From Tranquillimonas rosea (GTDB taxonomy: Bacteria; Pseudomonadota; Alphaproteobacteria; Rhodobacterales; Rhodobacteraceae): a DNA stretch of 64,000 nt. This document shows positions 17,351 to 25,999 of the stretch, piece after piece. The stretch is from contig NZ_FOGU01000013.1 of NCBI RefSeq assembly GCF_900111315.1, positions 1 through 64,000 on the forward strand. Direction: 5' to 3'. How positions within the stretch are numbered: the first letter of the stretch is position 1; the number at the start of each line of letters is the position of its first letter. The notes beneath the pieces are model-generated. The model was not told the DNA's origin, did not search any database, and saw only the letters and a list, made by a program, of their open reading frames with translations. The position numbers and the translations under genes are program-made.

Positions 17351-18010
17351 TCAGCCGTCGTTCTGCGCGGCCTCGATCCCGTTCAGGAATACCTTCAACG
17401 CCAGCTCGAACCGGGCCTCGACGTCGCGGTCGCAGGGGTCGGCGTCCGGGTCGATCAGCAGGTCGAGCGGCGAGGCGCGCAGCATGTCCTTCAATAAGGT
17501 CGCCGCCGCCCCAGTGTCCGCGATGCGGATCTCGCCCCGCCCCACGGCCCTTTCGAGCTCCTGCCGGATCATCTCCTCCACCGCGTGGGGACCGCGCGAC
17601 ATGAAGGTCCGGCCCATCTCGGGACGCTCGGGGCTTTCCGCGACGAGCGCCCGGAGGATGGCGATGGGCAGGTCCGGCGGGCTGTCGGGCCGCCGCGGCG
17701 CCAGGAGCAGCCGCAAGCGCTGTTCCAGCGGCAGATCCACCGCGGCGTCGTCCAGCGGACGGGCGATGGCAGTGCGCAGCCGGTCCATGTAGGCTTGAAA
17801 CAGCGCCGCGCGGTCGTCGAAGATCTCGTAGAGCGTGCGCTTCGACATCCCCGCCTTGCGCGCGACCGCCGCCATGGTCGTCCCGCGCATCCCGGCCTCG
17901 CGGAACACCTCGTCGAGGGCGTCCAGAATCAACTCGCGCCGTTCGGCCACGCAGATCGCGACCGGACGACCACGTTTTGCCCGTTGCGAAGACGAATCCA
18001 TATTGGTCAC
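17351..18010 (-). CDS. TetR/AcrR-family transcriptional regulator
   Basis: A 219-aa repressor-type protein. The N-terminal helix-turn-helix spans about 24-70 (ILDALDEVFREAGMRGTTMA ... AGMSKRTLYEIFDDRAALF, with the usual KxTLYxxF core). The C-terminal ligand domain is variable. It is divergent from the RND efflux pair, with a 22-bp inverted repeat between them, so it is the likely local repressor. I start at GTG (18010), which has a GGGAG ribosome site at good distance; an ATG three codons later is the alternative. The efflux substrate, and so its ligand, is unknown. Confidence 0.88.
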   Translation of the reverse strand: MTNMDSSSQRAKRGRPVAICVAERRELILDALDEVFREAGMRGTTMAAVARKAGMSKRTLYEIFDDRAALFQAYMDRLRTAIARPLDDAAVDLPLEQRLRLLLAPRRPDSPPDLPIAILRALVAESPERPEMGRTFMSRGPHAVEEMIRQELERAVGRGEIRIADTGAAATLLKDMLRASPLDLLIDPDADPCDRDVEARFELALKVFLNGIEAAQNDG

Positions 18011-18101
18011 CGTGCAACTTCTCCCGCCAAATGCCGATTCGCGCCGTCAAAAGTGAACGCCGCGTCGCGGCATGGGCTTGCACCCCGCGCGATCAGCAGT
18101 T

Positions 18102-18123
18102 TAAGAGACCGCACGGTTTCTTA
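18102..18123. promoter_or_regulatory. Candidate TetR operator
   Basis: An inverted repeat with 10-bp arms, TAAGAGACCG and CGGTTTCTTA, matching 9 of 10 positions with a 2-bp centre. It lies between the divergent TetR gene (start 18010) and the efflux adaptor gene (start 18188). Size and symmetry fit a TetR-family dimer site; binding is inferred. Confidence 0.55.
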
Positions 18124-18187
18124 TTCTGACCACCCGTCGGGATGCAAGCTGTCCTACTAGGAACTCGACAGGACGGAGGGACGATCC

Positions 18188-19366
18188 ATGCCTGGACTTC
18201 AGCAGGCGGCACGCCGGGCGGCGTGTGCGCTCTTTGCCATTTGCGCCGCAACCGCCGCCATCGCCCAGTCCGAGCAGCCGCCGGCCGCCGTGACCGTCGA
18301 GACGCTTCAGCCGCAGGACGTGACGCTCACCTCCACCCTGCCCGGCCGCGTCAAGGCGTCGGCCGCCGCCGAGGTTCGCCCGCAGGTCGCCGGCATCATC
18401 ACCGAGCGGCTGTTCAAGGAAGGCAGCCGGGTCGAGGCGGGCGACGTACTCTATACCATCGACCCCACCTCCTACGAGGCTGCGGTCGCGCAGGCCGAGG
18501 CGTCGGTCACCCAGGCCGAATCCCAGCTGCGCGCCGCCGAGCGCGAGGCCGAGCGCGTGCAGGAGCTGAGCGACCGCAACGTCGCCAGCCAGCAGGTGCT
18601 GGACGAGGCGATCTCGACCCGCGACAGCGCCGCCGCCGCGCTGGAGGTCGCCCGCGCGCAGCTTCAATCCGCCGAGATCGAGCTGGACCGGACCGAGATC
18701 CGCGCCCGCCTCTCAGGCGAGATCGGCCTGTCGCAGACCAGCCAGGGCGCGCTGGTCACCGCCAGCCAGGCGGAACCGCTCGCCGTGATCCGGCAGATCG
18801 ACCCGATCCTGGTGGACGTGACCCAATCCGCCGCCGACCTGCTGGCCTGGCGCCGCGGCCAGGCCGAGGACACCCTGACCGAGTCCCAGCGCGACGTCAC
18901 GCTGACCCTCGCCGACGGCAGCCAGTTCGACCAGACCGGCACTCTGACCGCCGCCGAGCCCCATGTCGACGAGCAGACCGGCGTGGTCGTCCTGCGGATG
19001 GAGTTCGCCAACCCCGACCAGCTTCTGCTGCCGGGGATGTACGTCCAGGTCGAGATGCCGACGGGCACCGCCCCGAACGCGTTTCTCGCCCCGCAGGAAG
19101 GCGTCAGCCGCGACCGGCGCGGCCGGCCCTTCGCGCTGGTCGTCAACGACGACAACGTCGTCGAACAGAAGATGCTGACGATCCTGCAGGACCGCGGATC
19201 GGACTGGATCGTCAACGACGGCCTCTCCGCCGGAGACCGCGTGATCGTGGCCGGCCTGCAGAACGTGGCGCCCGGCGACACCGTGCAGCCCGAAGAGCGC
19301 GAGGAGATGGCCAGCGCCGAGGGTACCGACGGGACCGAGGTCGCCTCGGACGCCACCACCGACTGA
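18188..19366 (+). CDS. RND efflux periplasmic adaptor (AcrA/MexA family)
   Basis: A 392-aa membrane-fusion protein linking the inner-membrane pump to an outer-membrane channel. It has a signal peptide (about 1-27, ending AAIAQS) without a lipobox Cys at the cleavage site. Two half lipoyl domains flank an alpha-hairpin (about 95-165, Ala/Glu-rich with AEASVTQAESQLRAAEREAE). Beta-barrel and membrane-proximal domains follow with RIDPILVDVTQS and LLLPGMYVQVEMP. The last 25 residues are acidic. The start has GGAGGG upstream. It is followed after 26 bp by the transporter gene; no outer-membrane factor gene is nearby, so a TolC-like channel must come from elsewhere. Confidence 0.92.
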   Translation: MPGLQQAARRAACALFAICAATAAIAQSEQPPAAVTVETLQPQDVTLTSTLPGRVKASAAAEVRPQVAGIITERLFKEGSRVEAGDVLYTIDPTSYEAAVAQAEASVTQAESQLRAAEREAERVQELSDRNVASQQVLDEAISTRDSAAAALEVARAQLQSAEIELDRTEIRARLSGEIGLSQTSQGALVTASQAEPLAVIRQIDPILVDVTQSAADLLAWRRGQAEDTLTESQRDVTLTLADGSQFDQTGTLTAAEPHVDEQTGVVVLRMEFANPDQLLLPGMYVQVEMPTGTAPNAFLAPQEGVSRDRRGRPFALVVNDDNVVEQKMLTILQDRGSDWIVNDGLSAGDRVIVAGLQNVAPGDTVQPEEREEMASAEGTDGTEVASDATTD

Positions 19367-19392
19367 AATAACACCGAACCGGAGCGCCGCGC

Positions 19393-22300
19393 ATGGCCCG
19401 CTTTTTCATCGACCGGCCGGTCTTCGCCTGGGTGATCTCGATCCTCATCATGGGGATCGGCATCCTGGCGATCAGATCGCTGCCGATCGCGCAGTATCCC
19501 CAGATCGCGCCTCCTTCGGTGAGCGTCAGCGCCAGCTATCCCGGCGCGTCGGCAGAAACCGTGGGCAACACGGTCACCCAGGTCATCGAACAGCAGATGA
19601 CCGGGCTCGACGGGTTGCGCTACATCTCGTCCAACTCGACCTCGGCGGGCACCGCGAACATCACCCTCACCTTCGAGACCGGGACCGACCCGGACATCGC
19701 GCAGGTGCAGGTGCAGAACAAGTTGCAGCAGGCCACACCGCTCTTGCCCGAGCCGGTCCAGCGGCAGGGCGTGAGCGTGCAGAAATCCTCGGCCGGCTTC
19801 CTGATGGTCGTGTCGCTGATCTCGGACACCGACGAGTACCAGGAAGCCGACCTCGGCGACTACATGGTGACCAACCTCGTCGACGAGCTCAGCCGGATCG
19901 AGGGCGTCGGCAACGTGCAGGTGTTCGGCGGCCAGTATGCCATGCGCATCTGGCTGGACCCGGCCAAGCTTGCCGCCTACGAGCTGACACCCTCCGACGT
20001 GGTCGCCGCCGTCTCCGAGGAGAACGCCCAGATCTCGGCCGGTGCCTTCGGCAGCCGCCCCACCGAGGACGGCCAGCAGCTGAGCGCGACGATCACCGCG
20101 CAGTCGCTTCTGTCGACGCCAGAGGATTTCCGCCAGATCGTGCTGCGCGCCGAGACCGGCGGCGGGCTCGTCCTGCTCGACGATGTCGCGCGGGTCGAGA
20201 TCGGCGCCGAGAGCTACCAGTTCGTCTCGCGCTACAACCGCAGCCCCTCGGCCGGCATGGCGATCAGCCTGGCGCCGGGCGCGAACGCGCTGGACACGTC
20301 TGAGGCGGTCAAGGAGCGGCTCGAGGAGTTCGCCGAGTTCTTCCCCGAGGGCATCGAGTACGTCATTCCCTATGACACCACGCCCTTCGTCGAGATCTCG
20401 ATCGAGGAAGTGGTCAAGACGCTGTTCGAGGCGATCATCCTCGTCTTCCTGGTGATGTTCCTGTTCCTGCAGAACCTCCGGGCGACGCTGATCCCCACCC
20501 TCGCGGTGCCGGTCGTCATCCTTGGCACCTTCGGCGTGCTCGCCGCGGCGGGCTTCACCATCAACACGCTGACGATGCTGGCGATGGTGCTGGCGATCGG
20601 CCTGCTCGTGGACGACGCCATCGTCGTGGTCGAGAACGTCGAGCGCGTGATGGAGGAGGACGGGCTCGACCCGCGCGAGGCCACGCGCAAGTCGATGGGC
20701 CAGATCACCGGCGCCCTGATCGGCATCGCCATGGTCCTGTCGGCGGTGTTCGTGCCGATGGCGTTCTTCGGCGGCTCGACCGGCGTGATCTATCAGCAGT
20801 TCTCGATCACCATCGTCTCGGCGATGGCGCTGTCGGTCGTCGTGGCGCTGACGCTGACCCCGGCGCTCTGCGCGACGCTGCTCAAGAACACCGGCCACGC
20901 GACCAAGCGCGGCCCCTTCGGCTGGTTCAACCGCGGCTTCGACAAGACGCTCGGCGGCTATGCCGGCAGCGTCGGCTGGATCGTCAAGCGCCCGGTCCGG
21001 GTGGGCCTGGTCTATATCGCGCTGGCGGTGGCGATGGTCCTGCTCTTCATGCGCACGCCCACCGGCTTCCTGCCGGAAGAGGACCAGGGGATCATGTTCA
21101 CCATGATCCAGGCCCCCACCGGCGCCACGATCGAGCGCACGCTCGACGTGGTCGAGCAGGTCGAGGACTACTACCTGAACGAAGAGAGCGAGTCGGTGGA
21201 ATCCGTGTTCGGCGTCGTCGGCTTCGGCTTCTCCGGGCAGGGACAGAACATGGGCCTCGCCTTCGTGCGGCTCAAGGACTGGTCCGAGCGCAAGGACCCC
21301 TCGCAGAGCGCGCAGGCCATCGCTGGCCGCGCCTTCGGCGCACTGAGCCAGATCCGCGACGCGATGGTGATCCCGATCGTGCCGCCCTCGGTGATCGAAC
21401 TGGGGAACGTGTCGGGCTTCGACATGTATCTCCAGGCGCGGGGCGGGCAGACCCAGGACGAGCTGCTTCAGGCCCGCAACCAGATGCTCGGCATGGCGGC
21501 GCAGAGCGACCTGATCGGCTCGGCGCGGCCCGTCGGGCTCGAGAGCGCGTCGCAGTTCAACCTCGACATCGACTGGCGCAAGGCCGGCGCGATGGGGGTC
21601 TCGGCCACCGACGTGGGCAACCTGCTGTCGATCGCCTGGGCGGGGCAGTATGTGAACGACTTCGTGGACCAGGGCCGCATCAAGCGCGTCTACGTCCAGG
21701 GCCAGGCCGAGTCCCGCTCGACGCCGTCCGACATCGAGAAATGGCGCGTGCGCAACGATTCCGGCGGTCTCGTGCCGTTCTCGAACTTCGCCGAAGGGTC
21801 GTGGAGCCAGGGGCCGCAGGGCGTCTACCGCTACAACGGCGTGCCCTCGATGCAGATCCAGGGCTCTCCGGCGCCCGGCGTCACCACGGGCGAGGCGATG
21901 TCCGAGATCGAGCGCATCGCCGGCGAGTTGCCCGAGGGCTTCTCGGTCGCCTGGACGGGCCTTTCGCTAGAGGAACGCCAATCCGGCAATCAGGCGCCGC
22001 TGCTCTATGCGCTGTCGCTGGCGGCGGTGTTCCTGTCGCTCGCCGCGCTCTACGAAAGCTGGTCGATCCCGTTCGCGGTGATGCTGGCGATGCCGATCGG
22101 CGTGTTCGGTGCCCTGCTCGGGGCGTGGCTCGGCGGGTTCGAGAACGGCGTGTTCTTCCAGGTGGGCCTGCTGACCGTCATCGGCCTGACCGGCAAGAAC
22201 GCCATCCTGATCGTCGAGTTCGCGCGAGAGAGGATGGATGGCGGCGAACCGCTGCTGACCGCCACGGTCGAGGCCGCGCGCCAGCGCTTCCGACCGATCC

Positions 22301-22527
22301 TGATGACCTCGATGGCGTTTTCGCTGGGCGTGCTGCCTCTGGTCCTGTCGACCGGCGCCGGCTCGGGCGGGCGTAACGCCATCGGCTCGGGTGTGCTGGG
22401 CGGCACGATCTCGGCCACGGTGCTGGGCGTGCTGTTCGTGCCGCTGTTCTTCGTCATCGTCACGCGGGTGTTCCGGCGTCGCGGCGACAAGACGGCAGAG
22501 GCAGGCGCGACGCAGCCCGCCGAGTGA
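19393..22527 (+). CDS. RND multidrug efflux permease, HAE-1 (AcrB) family
   Basis: A 1044-aa proton-driven inner-membrane trimeric exporter, of full family length. It opens with the typical [18 protein letters not shown] (TM1). The proton-relay residues are present: D407 and D408 in [16 protein letters not shown] and a Lys at about 935 in [16 protein letters not shown]. Two large periplasmic porter loops (about 35-335 and 560-865) and twelve TM segments are visible. It probably exports drugs, detergents or other amphiphiles under control of the divergent TetR protein. A strong bidirectional hairpin follows it. Confidence 0.93.
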   Translation: MARFFIDRPVFAWVISILIMGIGILAIRSLPIAQYPQIAPPSVSVSASYPGASAETVGNTVTQVIEQQMTGLDGLRYISSNSTSAGTANITLTFETGTDPDIAQVQVQNKLQQATPLLPEPVQRQGVSVQKSSAGFLMVVSLISDTDEYQEADLGDYMVTNLVDELSRIEGVGNVQVFGGQYAMRIWLDPAKLAAYELTPSDVVAAVSEENAQISAGAFGSRPTEDGQQLSATITAQSLLSTPEDFRQIVLRAETGGGLVLLDDVARVEIGAESYQFVSRYNRSPSAGMAISLAPGANALDTSEAVKERLEEFAEFFPEGIEYVIPYDTTPFVEISIEEVVKTLFEAIILVFLVMFLFLQNLRATLIPTLAVPVVILGTFGVLAAAGFTINTLTMLAMVLAIGLLVDDAIVVVENVERVMEEDGLDPREATRKSMGQITGALIGIAMVLSAVFVPMAFFGGSTGVIYQQFSITIVSAMALSVVVALTLTPALCATLLKNTGHATKRGPFGWFNRGFDKTLGGYAGSVGWIVKRPVRVGLVYIALAVAMVLLFMRTPTGFLPEEDQGIMFTMIQAPTGATIERTLDVVEQVEDYYLNEESESVESVFGVVGFGFSGQGQNMGLAFVRLKDWSERKDPSQSAQAIAGRAFGALSQIRDAMVIPIVPPSVIELGNVSGFDMYLQARGGQTQDELLQARNQMLGMAAQSDLIGSARPVGLESASQFNLDIDWRKAGAMGVSATDVGNLLSIAWAGQYVNDFVDQGRIKRVYVQGQAESRSTPSDIEKWRVRNDSGGLVPFSNFAEGSWSQGPQGVYRYNGVPSMQIQGSPAPGVTTGEAMSEIERIAGELPEGFSVAWTGLSLEERQSGNQAPLLYALSLAAVFLSLAALYESWSIPFAVMLAMPIGVFGALLGAWLGGFENGVFFQVGLLTVIGLTGKNAILIVEFARERMDGGEPLLTATVEAARQRFRPILMTSMAFSLGVLPLVLSTGAGSGGRNAIGSGVLGGTISATVLGVLFVPLFFVIVTRVFRRRGDKTAEAGATQPAE

Positions 22528-22548
22528 TCCCGACCTCAGCGCAAAAGA

Positions 22549-22582
22549 AAACCGGCCGCGCCCCCTCGGACGCGGCCGGTTT
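22549..22582. terminator. Bidirectional terminator between convergent operons
   Basis: A 12-bp perfect stem, AAACCGGCCGCG (22549-22560) pairing with 22571-22582, encloses a 10-nt loop. On the minus strand TTTTCTTTT follows, on the plus strand TTTCGTTT. It sits between the stops of the efflux permease (22527) and the SDR gene (22603). Confidence 0.8.
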
Positions 22583-22602
22583 CGTTTCAACACACGTTTC
22601 GC

Positions 22603-23388
22603 TCAAACGTGACGGATCGCCCCGCCGTCGCACCGCACCATCGATCCGGTGACATAGGACGCCGGCTCCGAACACAGGAACGCCGCCACCGCCGCGAACT
22701 CCTCGGGCTTGCCGTAGCGGCCGGCGGGGATGGACGCCTTCGAGGCGGTGCGCACCTCGTCCACGCTCTTGTTCTGCCGGTCGGCCGCGTTCGCGTCGAG
22801 CTGATCCACGCGGTCGGTGTGGATGCGCCCCGGCAGCAGCATGTTGACGGTGATCCCCTGCCCCGCGACCTCGGTCGCCAGCGTCTTGGACCACCCCACG
22901 AGCGAGCCGCGCAGCGTGTTCGACAGCGCGAGGTTGGGGATCGGCTGCTCGACCCCGGACGAGGCCAGCGTCAGCACCCGGCCCCAGCCGGCGGACTCCA
23001 TGTCGGGCAGCAGAAGGCTGGTCAGCCGGATCACGTTGGCCACCATGGTCTGCGCCTGGCTCATCAGCACACTGGTATCGATGTCGCGCGCGCTGCCCGG
23101 CGGCGGCCCGCCCGTGTTGTTCACGAGGATGTCCACGCGGCCCGCGAGCGAACGTGCACGCTCGGCCAGCGAATCCGCGGCGTCCGCGGCCGACAGGTCC
23201 AGCTTCAGCCAGTCGGCGGTGCCGCCCGCGCCGCGGATGCCCTTGACCGCCTCTTCCAATGCCGCCTCGTCGCGGCCGGTGAGGATGACGCGGGCCCCTT
23301 CGCCCGCCAGCGACTCGGCCACCGCGCGGCCCAGCCCCTTGGACGAGGCGAGGATCAGCGCCGTCTTTCCGTTCAGTCCGAAATCCAT
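22603..23388 (-). CDS. SDR-family protein, divergent FabG-like, catalytic Tyr/Lys apparently absent
   Basis: A 261-aa Rossmann protein of short-chain dehydrogenase type. The cofactor loop reads ILASSKGLGRAVA (SxxxGxG), and the NNTGG motif is present near residue 91. Where YxxxK is expected, after TLASSGVEQPIPN, the sequence reads LALSNTLRGSLVGWSK, so the Tyr and Lys positions look like Leu and Asn. It ends VTGSMVRCDGGAIRHV as many FabG-like proteins do. A divergent beta-ketoacyl-reductase-like SDR subgroup with imperfect motifs is known, and this likely belongs there. It is the last gene of the hydantoin-type array, 3 bp after the DapA-like gene, so it may act on that enzyme's product. Confidence 0.78.
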   Translation of the reverse strand: MDFGLNGKTALILASSKGLGRAVAESLAGEGARVILTGRDEAALEEAVKGIRGAGGTADWLKLDLSAADAADSLAERARSLAGRVDILVNNTGGPPPGSARDIDTSVLMSQAQTMVANVIRLTSLLLPDMESAGWGRVLTLASSGVEQPIPNLALSNTLRGSLVGWSKTLATEVAGQGITVNMLLPGRIHTDRVDQLDANAADRQNKSVDEVRTASKASIPAGRYGKPEEFAAVAAFLCSEPASYVTGSMVRCDGGAIRHV

Positions 23389-23391
23389 GTC

Positions 23392-24303
23392 TTACTCCTT
23401 CAGGCGTGTCTCGAGACGGCCGAGCAGGCGGTCGAGTTCCGCGATGTCCGTGTCCGTCAGCTTTGGCCCCGGCGCGCGGGTGGTGTCGCTGGCGATCGCG
23501 CCCCGGCGCATCAGCGTGTGCTTGCGCAGCGCCAGACCGAAACCGGGCTGCTGCTCGTGCCGCAGGACCGGCAGGTAGCGGTCGAACAGGTCCTCGGCGG
23601 CGTCGGTATCTCCCTTGTGGTGCAGCTCCACGGTTTGCACCAGCGCCTCGGGGAACGCAAAGCCGGTCATCGCCCCGTCGGCGCCGCGCGCCAGCTCCTG
23701 CGGAAGGTAGAGCCCGCCGTTGCCGCACAGGATCGACAGCCGCCGGCGCGCGCCGTCCTCCATGCCGCGCAGGGCCGAGATCTTGGACAGCCCCGGCCAG
23801 TCCTCGTGCTTGAGCATCACGATCTGCTCACGCGCATCCGACAGCCGGCGGATCAGGTGGGGCGAGACGGGGATGCCCGTCGACAGCGGAAAGTCCTGAA
23901 ACACGATCGGCGCCTCGGGCAGCGCGTCGCAGACGGCGTGGAAATAGCCCTCGACCCGGTCCTCGCGGGCGGGGCCCTTGGACGGCGCGACCATCAGCCC
24001 GGCGGCGCCCTTGTCCATCGCGTAAGCGCCCAGCGCGCGCAGGTTGTCCAGACCGGGATCGGACACGCCAACGACCACCGGCAGCGATCCAGCCTCGTCC
24101 ATCACGGTGTCGATCACCAGCCGCCGCTCCTCGGGCGTCAGCTTGTCCGCCTCGCCCATCATCCCCAGGATCGTCAGCCCGGTGACCCCGTGACCGATAT
24201 AGAACTGCACCAGCCGCCGAAGGCTGTCGGTGTCGACAGCGCCGTCGGGGGCGAACGGGGTCGCGGCGATGATGTAGACCCCCCTGGTGTCGCGGGTCAG
24301 CAT
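23392..24303 (-). CDS. DapA-family class I aldolase/lyase
   Basis: A 303-aa TIM-barrel of the dihydrodipicolinate synthase / N-acetylneuraminate lyase superfamily, which form a Schiff base with a 2-oxo acid. The Schiff-base Lys is K165 in IVMLKHEDWPG. The usual GTTGE loop is GMMGE (47-51), and the conserved Tyr of YN(V/I)P is replaced in VFQDFP (about 134-139), so it is not a lysine-pathway DapA. Such variants act in amino-acid or sugar-acid degradation. GAGGAG precedes the ATG. A 122-bp gap upstream holds the inverted repeat ATACC-GGT-GGTAT (24361-24373), a possible operator or internal promoter site. It pairs with the SDR-like gene downstream. Confidence 0.82.
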   Translation of the reverse strand: MLTRDTRGVYIIAATPFAPDGAVDTDSLRRLVQFYIGHGVTGLTILGMMGEADKLTPEERRLVIDTVMDEAGSLPVVVGVSDPGLDNLRALGAYAMDKGAAGLMVAPSKGPAREDRVEGYFHAVCDALPEAPIVFQDFPLSTGIPVSPHLIRRLSDAREQIVMLKHEDWPGLSKISALRGMEDGARRRLSILCGNGGLYLPQELARGADGAMTGFAFPEALVQTVELHHKGDTDAAEDLFDRYLPVLRHEQQPGFGLALRKHTLMRRGAIASDTTRAPGPKLTDTDIAELDRLLGRLETRLKE

Positions 24304-24425
24304 GGCAATCTCCTCAAGATATCAGTGGGTTCGGCCTCCGGCGATCCGAACATTTTCGGGATACCGGTGGTATACTGTAATGGCAAGACATGCCCGCTCC
24401 TCCCTGGCGGACCACCCATCCGCAC

Positions 24426-25355
24426 CTAACCGGCGAGGACGAGGTCGCTTTCCGCGAACACCGCGCGGAGGTCGGACATGAAGCTGTGCAGCAGCCCCGA
24501 ATGGGGCACGCCGCGCCGGGTGAGCATCACCGCGCGGACCTCGCAGGCGGGCAGGAACGGCTTTTCCAGCAGCCCCGGCACCCGGTTCGACGCGGCCGAG
24601 AACGGGTCCACCACGGTGACGCCCAGCCCCTTTCCCGCCAGCGCCGCGGCGGTGGCGGCATAGCGCACCTCGATCCGCGGATCGTAGGCGGCCCCCACTT
24701 GCGAGAACGCCTGCGACACCAGCTGGCCGAGGTTCGACCCCACCTCCAGCCCGATCAGCGGAAAGGGCTCGAGATCCACCGCGCTCACCTGCGGGGCGTC
24801 CGCCAGCGGGCTGTCACCGGGCACCAGCGCCACCATGTGCGACCGCTGCAACACGTCGACATTGACGATGCCCAGCCGCTCCTGCGCCAAGACCAGCCCG
24901 ATATCGGCCTGCCCGGTCTGCACCGCATCCACCGCGTGCTCCAGCCGCCGCACGTCGTAGGCGACCGACGCGTTGGGCTTGGACTCCAGGAACCGCCGCA
25001 GCGCCACCGGCGCGACCGAGTAGCCCAGCGGTGGGGTCGCGATGATCCGCAGCCGCCCCGCCATGCCCAGCTTCATGTCGCGGGCCCGTTGCGAGAAACT
25101 GCGCATCAGGCCGAAGACGGGGCGGATCTCGTCGTACAGGTCCTTGGCCTCGGCCGTGGGCTGCAACCGGCGGCCCGTCCTCTCGAAAAGGGCGAGGCCC
25201 AGCTGCGTCTCGAGCTGCCGCAGCCCCGCCGACACGGCTGGCTGCGAGATCCGCAACTGCTCGGCCGCCTCGACCGTGGTCGCGCAGCGCATCATCGCCG
25301 CGAAGATCTCCAGAAGACGCAGCGACACGTCCGGAAGACCGTCGCCCCGGCTCAT
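24426..25355 (-). CDS. LysR-family transcriptional regulator
   Basis: A 309-aa regulator. The winged helix-turn-helix is at about 10-70 (LRLLEIFAAMMRCATTVEAA ... LRISQPAVSAGLRQLETQLG), and the two-lobed effector domain follows from about 95 (LRIIATPPLGYSVAPVALRR). The ATG at 25355 overlaps the racemase stop as ATGA, which fixes the start; the open frame further upstream is only the shadow of the racemase gene. Its position as a coupled cistron within the hydantoinase array, rather than divergent to it, means it is probably made with the enzymes it controls. The inducer is likely a pathway intermediate. Confidence 0.88.
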   Translation of the reverse strand: MSRGDGLPDVSLRLLEIFAAMMRCATTVEAAEQLRISQPAVSAGLRQLETQLGLALFERTGRRLQPTAEAKDLYDEIRPVFGLMRSFSQRARDMKLGMAGRLRIIATPPLGYSVAPVALRRFLESKPNASVAYDVRRLEHAVDAVQTGQADIGLVLAQERLGIVNVDVLQRSHMVALVPGDSPLADAPQVSAVDLEPFPLIGLEVGSNLGQLVSQAFSQVGAAYDPRIEVRYAATAAALAGKGLGVTVVDPFSAASNRVPGLLEKPFLPACEVRAVMLTRRGVPHSGLLHSFMSDLRAVFAESDLVLAG

Positions 25356-25999
25356 CCGACCGCGCCCAGCGCCATCCCGGCGGCGGCCTGCACCGGGTCG
25401 ATCACCGCAACGCCAAGGTCGTCCTGCAACGCGGCGCGGCGCGGCGCCATCCCCGCGCATCCCAGCACGATCGCGCCCGCGCCCATCGCCACCAGTTCAC
25501 GGCCCAGCGCGCGCGTCTGGTCGTAGATGGCGTCGGACAGGCCCGACTCCTCGGCCGACACGCCCGGCAGCGCCACCTCTCCGGCCATCCGTCCCTCGAC
25601 GCCCATGGCGCGGACCCGGACCCGGTGCCGCCCGATGGCGCGCGGCGACAACGCGATGATCCCGAACAGGTCGGCGCGGGCCATCGCGCTGAGGATGCCG
25701 GCCTCCTGTATGCCGATCACCGGCTGGCGCACGCGCTCGCGCGCCAGCTCGACGCCCGGATCGGAAAAGCACCCGCTGACAAAGGCGGCGGCGTCAGGCC
25801 GCGTCGCCACGAGATCGGCGAACCCCATGCCGGCAAGTGCCACGTCCGCCGCCGACGCGATGGTCGCGGGCGAGGCGGGCAGGTCCGTGACCTCGAATCC
25901 CGGCCCCGCCGCCGGCGCCATGTGCGCCACCGCCTTGCGGATGCCCTCGGTCACGGCGGCGGACGAGTTCGGGTTCACAATGAGGATCGGGCCGGCCAT
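25352..25999 (-). CDS. Asp/Glu/hydantoin racemase family protein
   Basis: A 215-aa cofactor-independent racemase of the HyuE type. The two catalytic cysteines are visible: C77 in FVSGCFSDPG and C181 in VLGCAGMA. The start MAGPILIVNPNSS is typical of hydantoin racemases. It would interconvert D- and L-5-substituted hydantoins (or an amino acid) so that a stereoselective hydantoinase and carbamoylase can use the whole pool. The ATG shares one base with the stop of the hydantoinase gene (TGATG) and the stop overlaps the LysR start, so it is tightly embedded in the operon. Confidence 0.87.
   Translation of the reverse strand: MAGPILIVNPNSSAAVTEGIRKAVAHMAPAAGPGFEVTDLPASPATIASAADVALAGMGFADLVATRPDAAAFVSGCFSDPGVELARERVRQPVIGIQEAGILSAMARADLFGIIALSPRAIGRHRVRVRAMGVEGRMAGEVALPGVSAEESGLSDAIYDQTRALGRELVAMGAGAIVLGCAGMAPRRAALQDDLGVAVIDPVQAAAGMALGAVG

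Noticed and set aside
18664-20898. A 744-codon minus-strand open frame across the efflux adaptor and permease genes
   Set aside because: It crosses two real genes and their gap, and its translation is Arg/His/Asp-rich noise typical of antisense frames in high-GC DNA.
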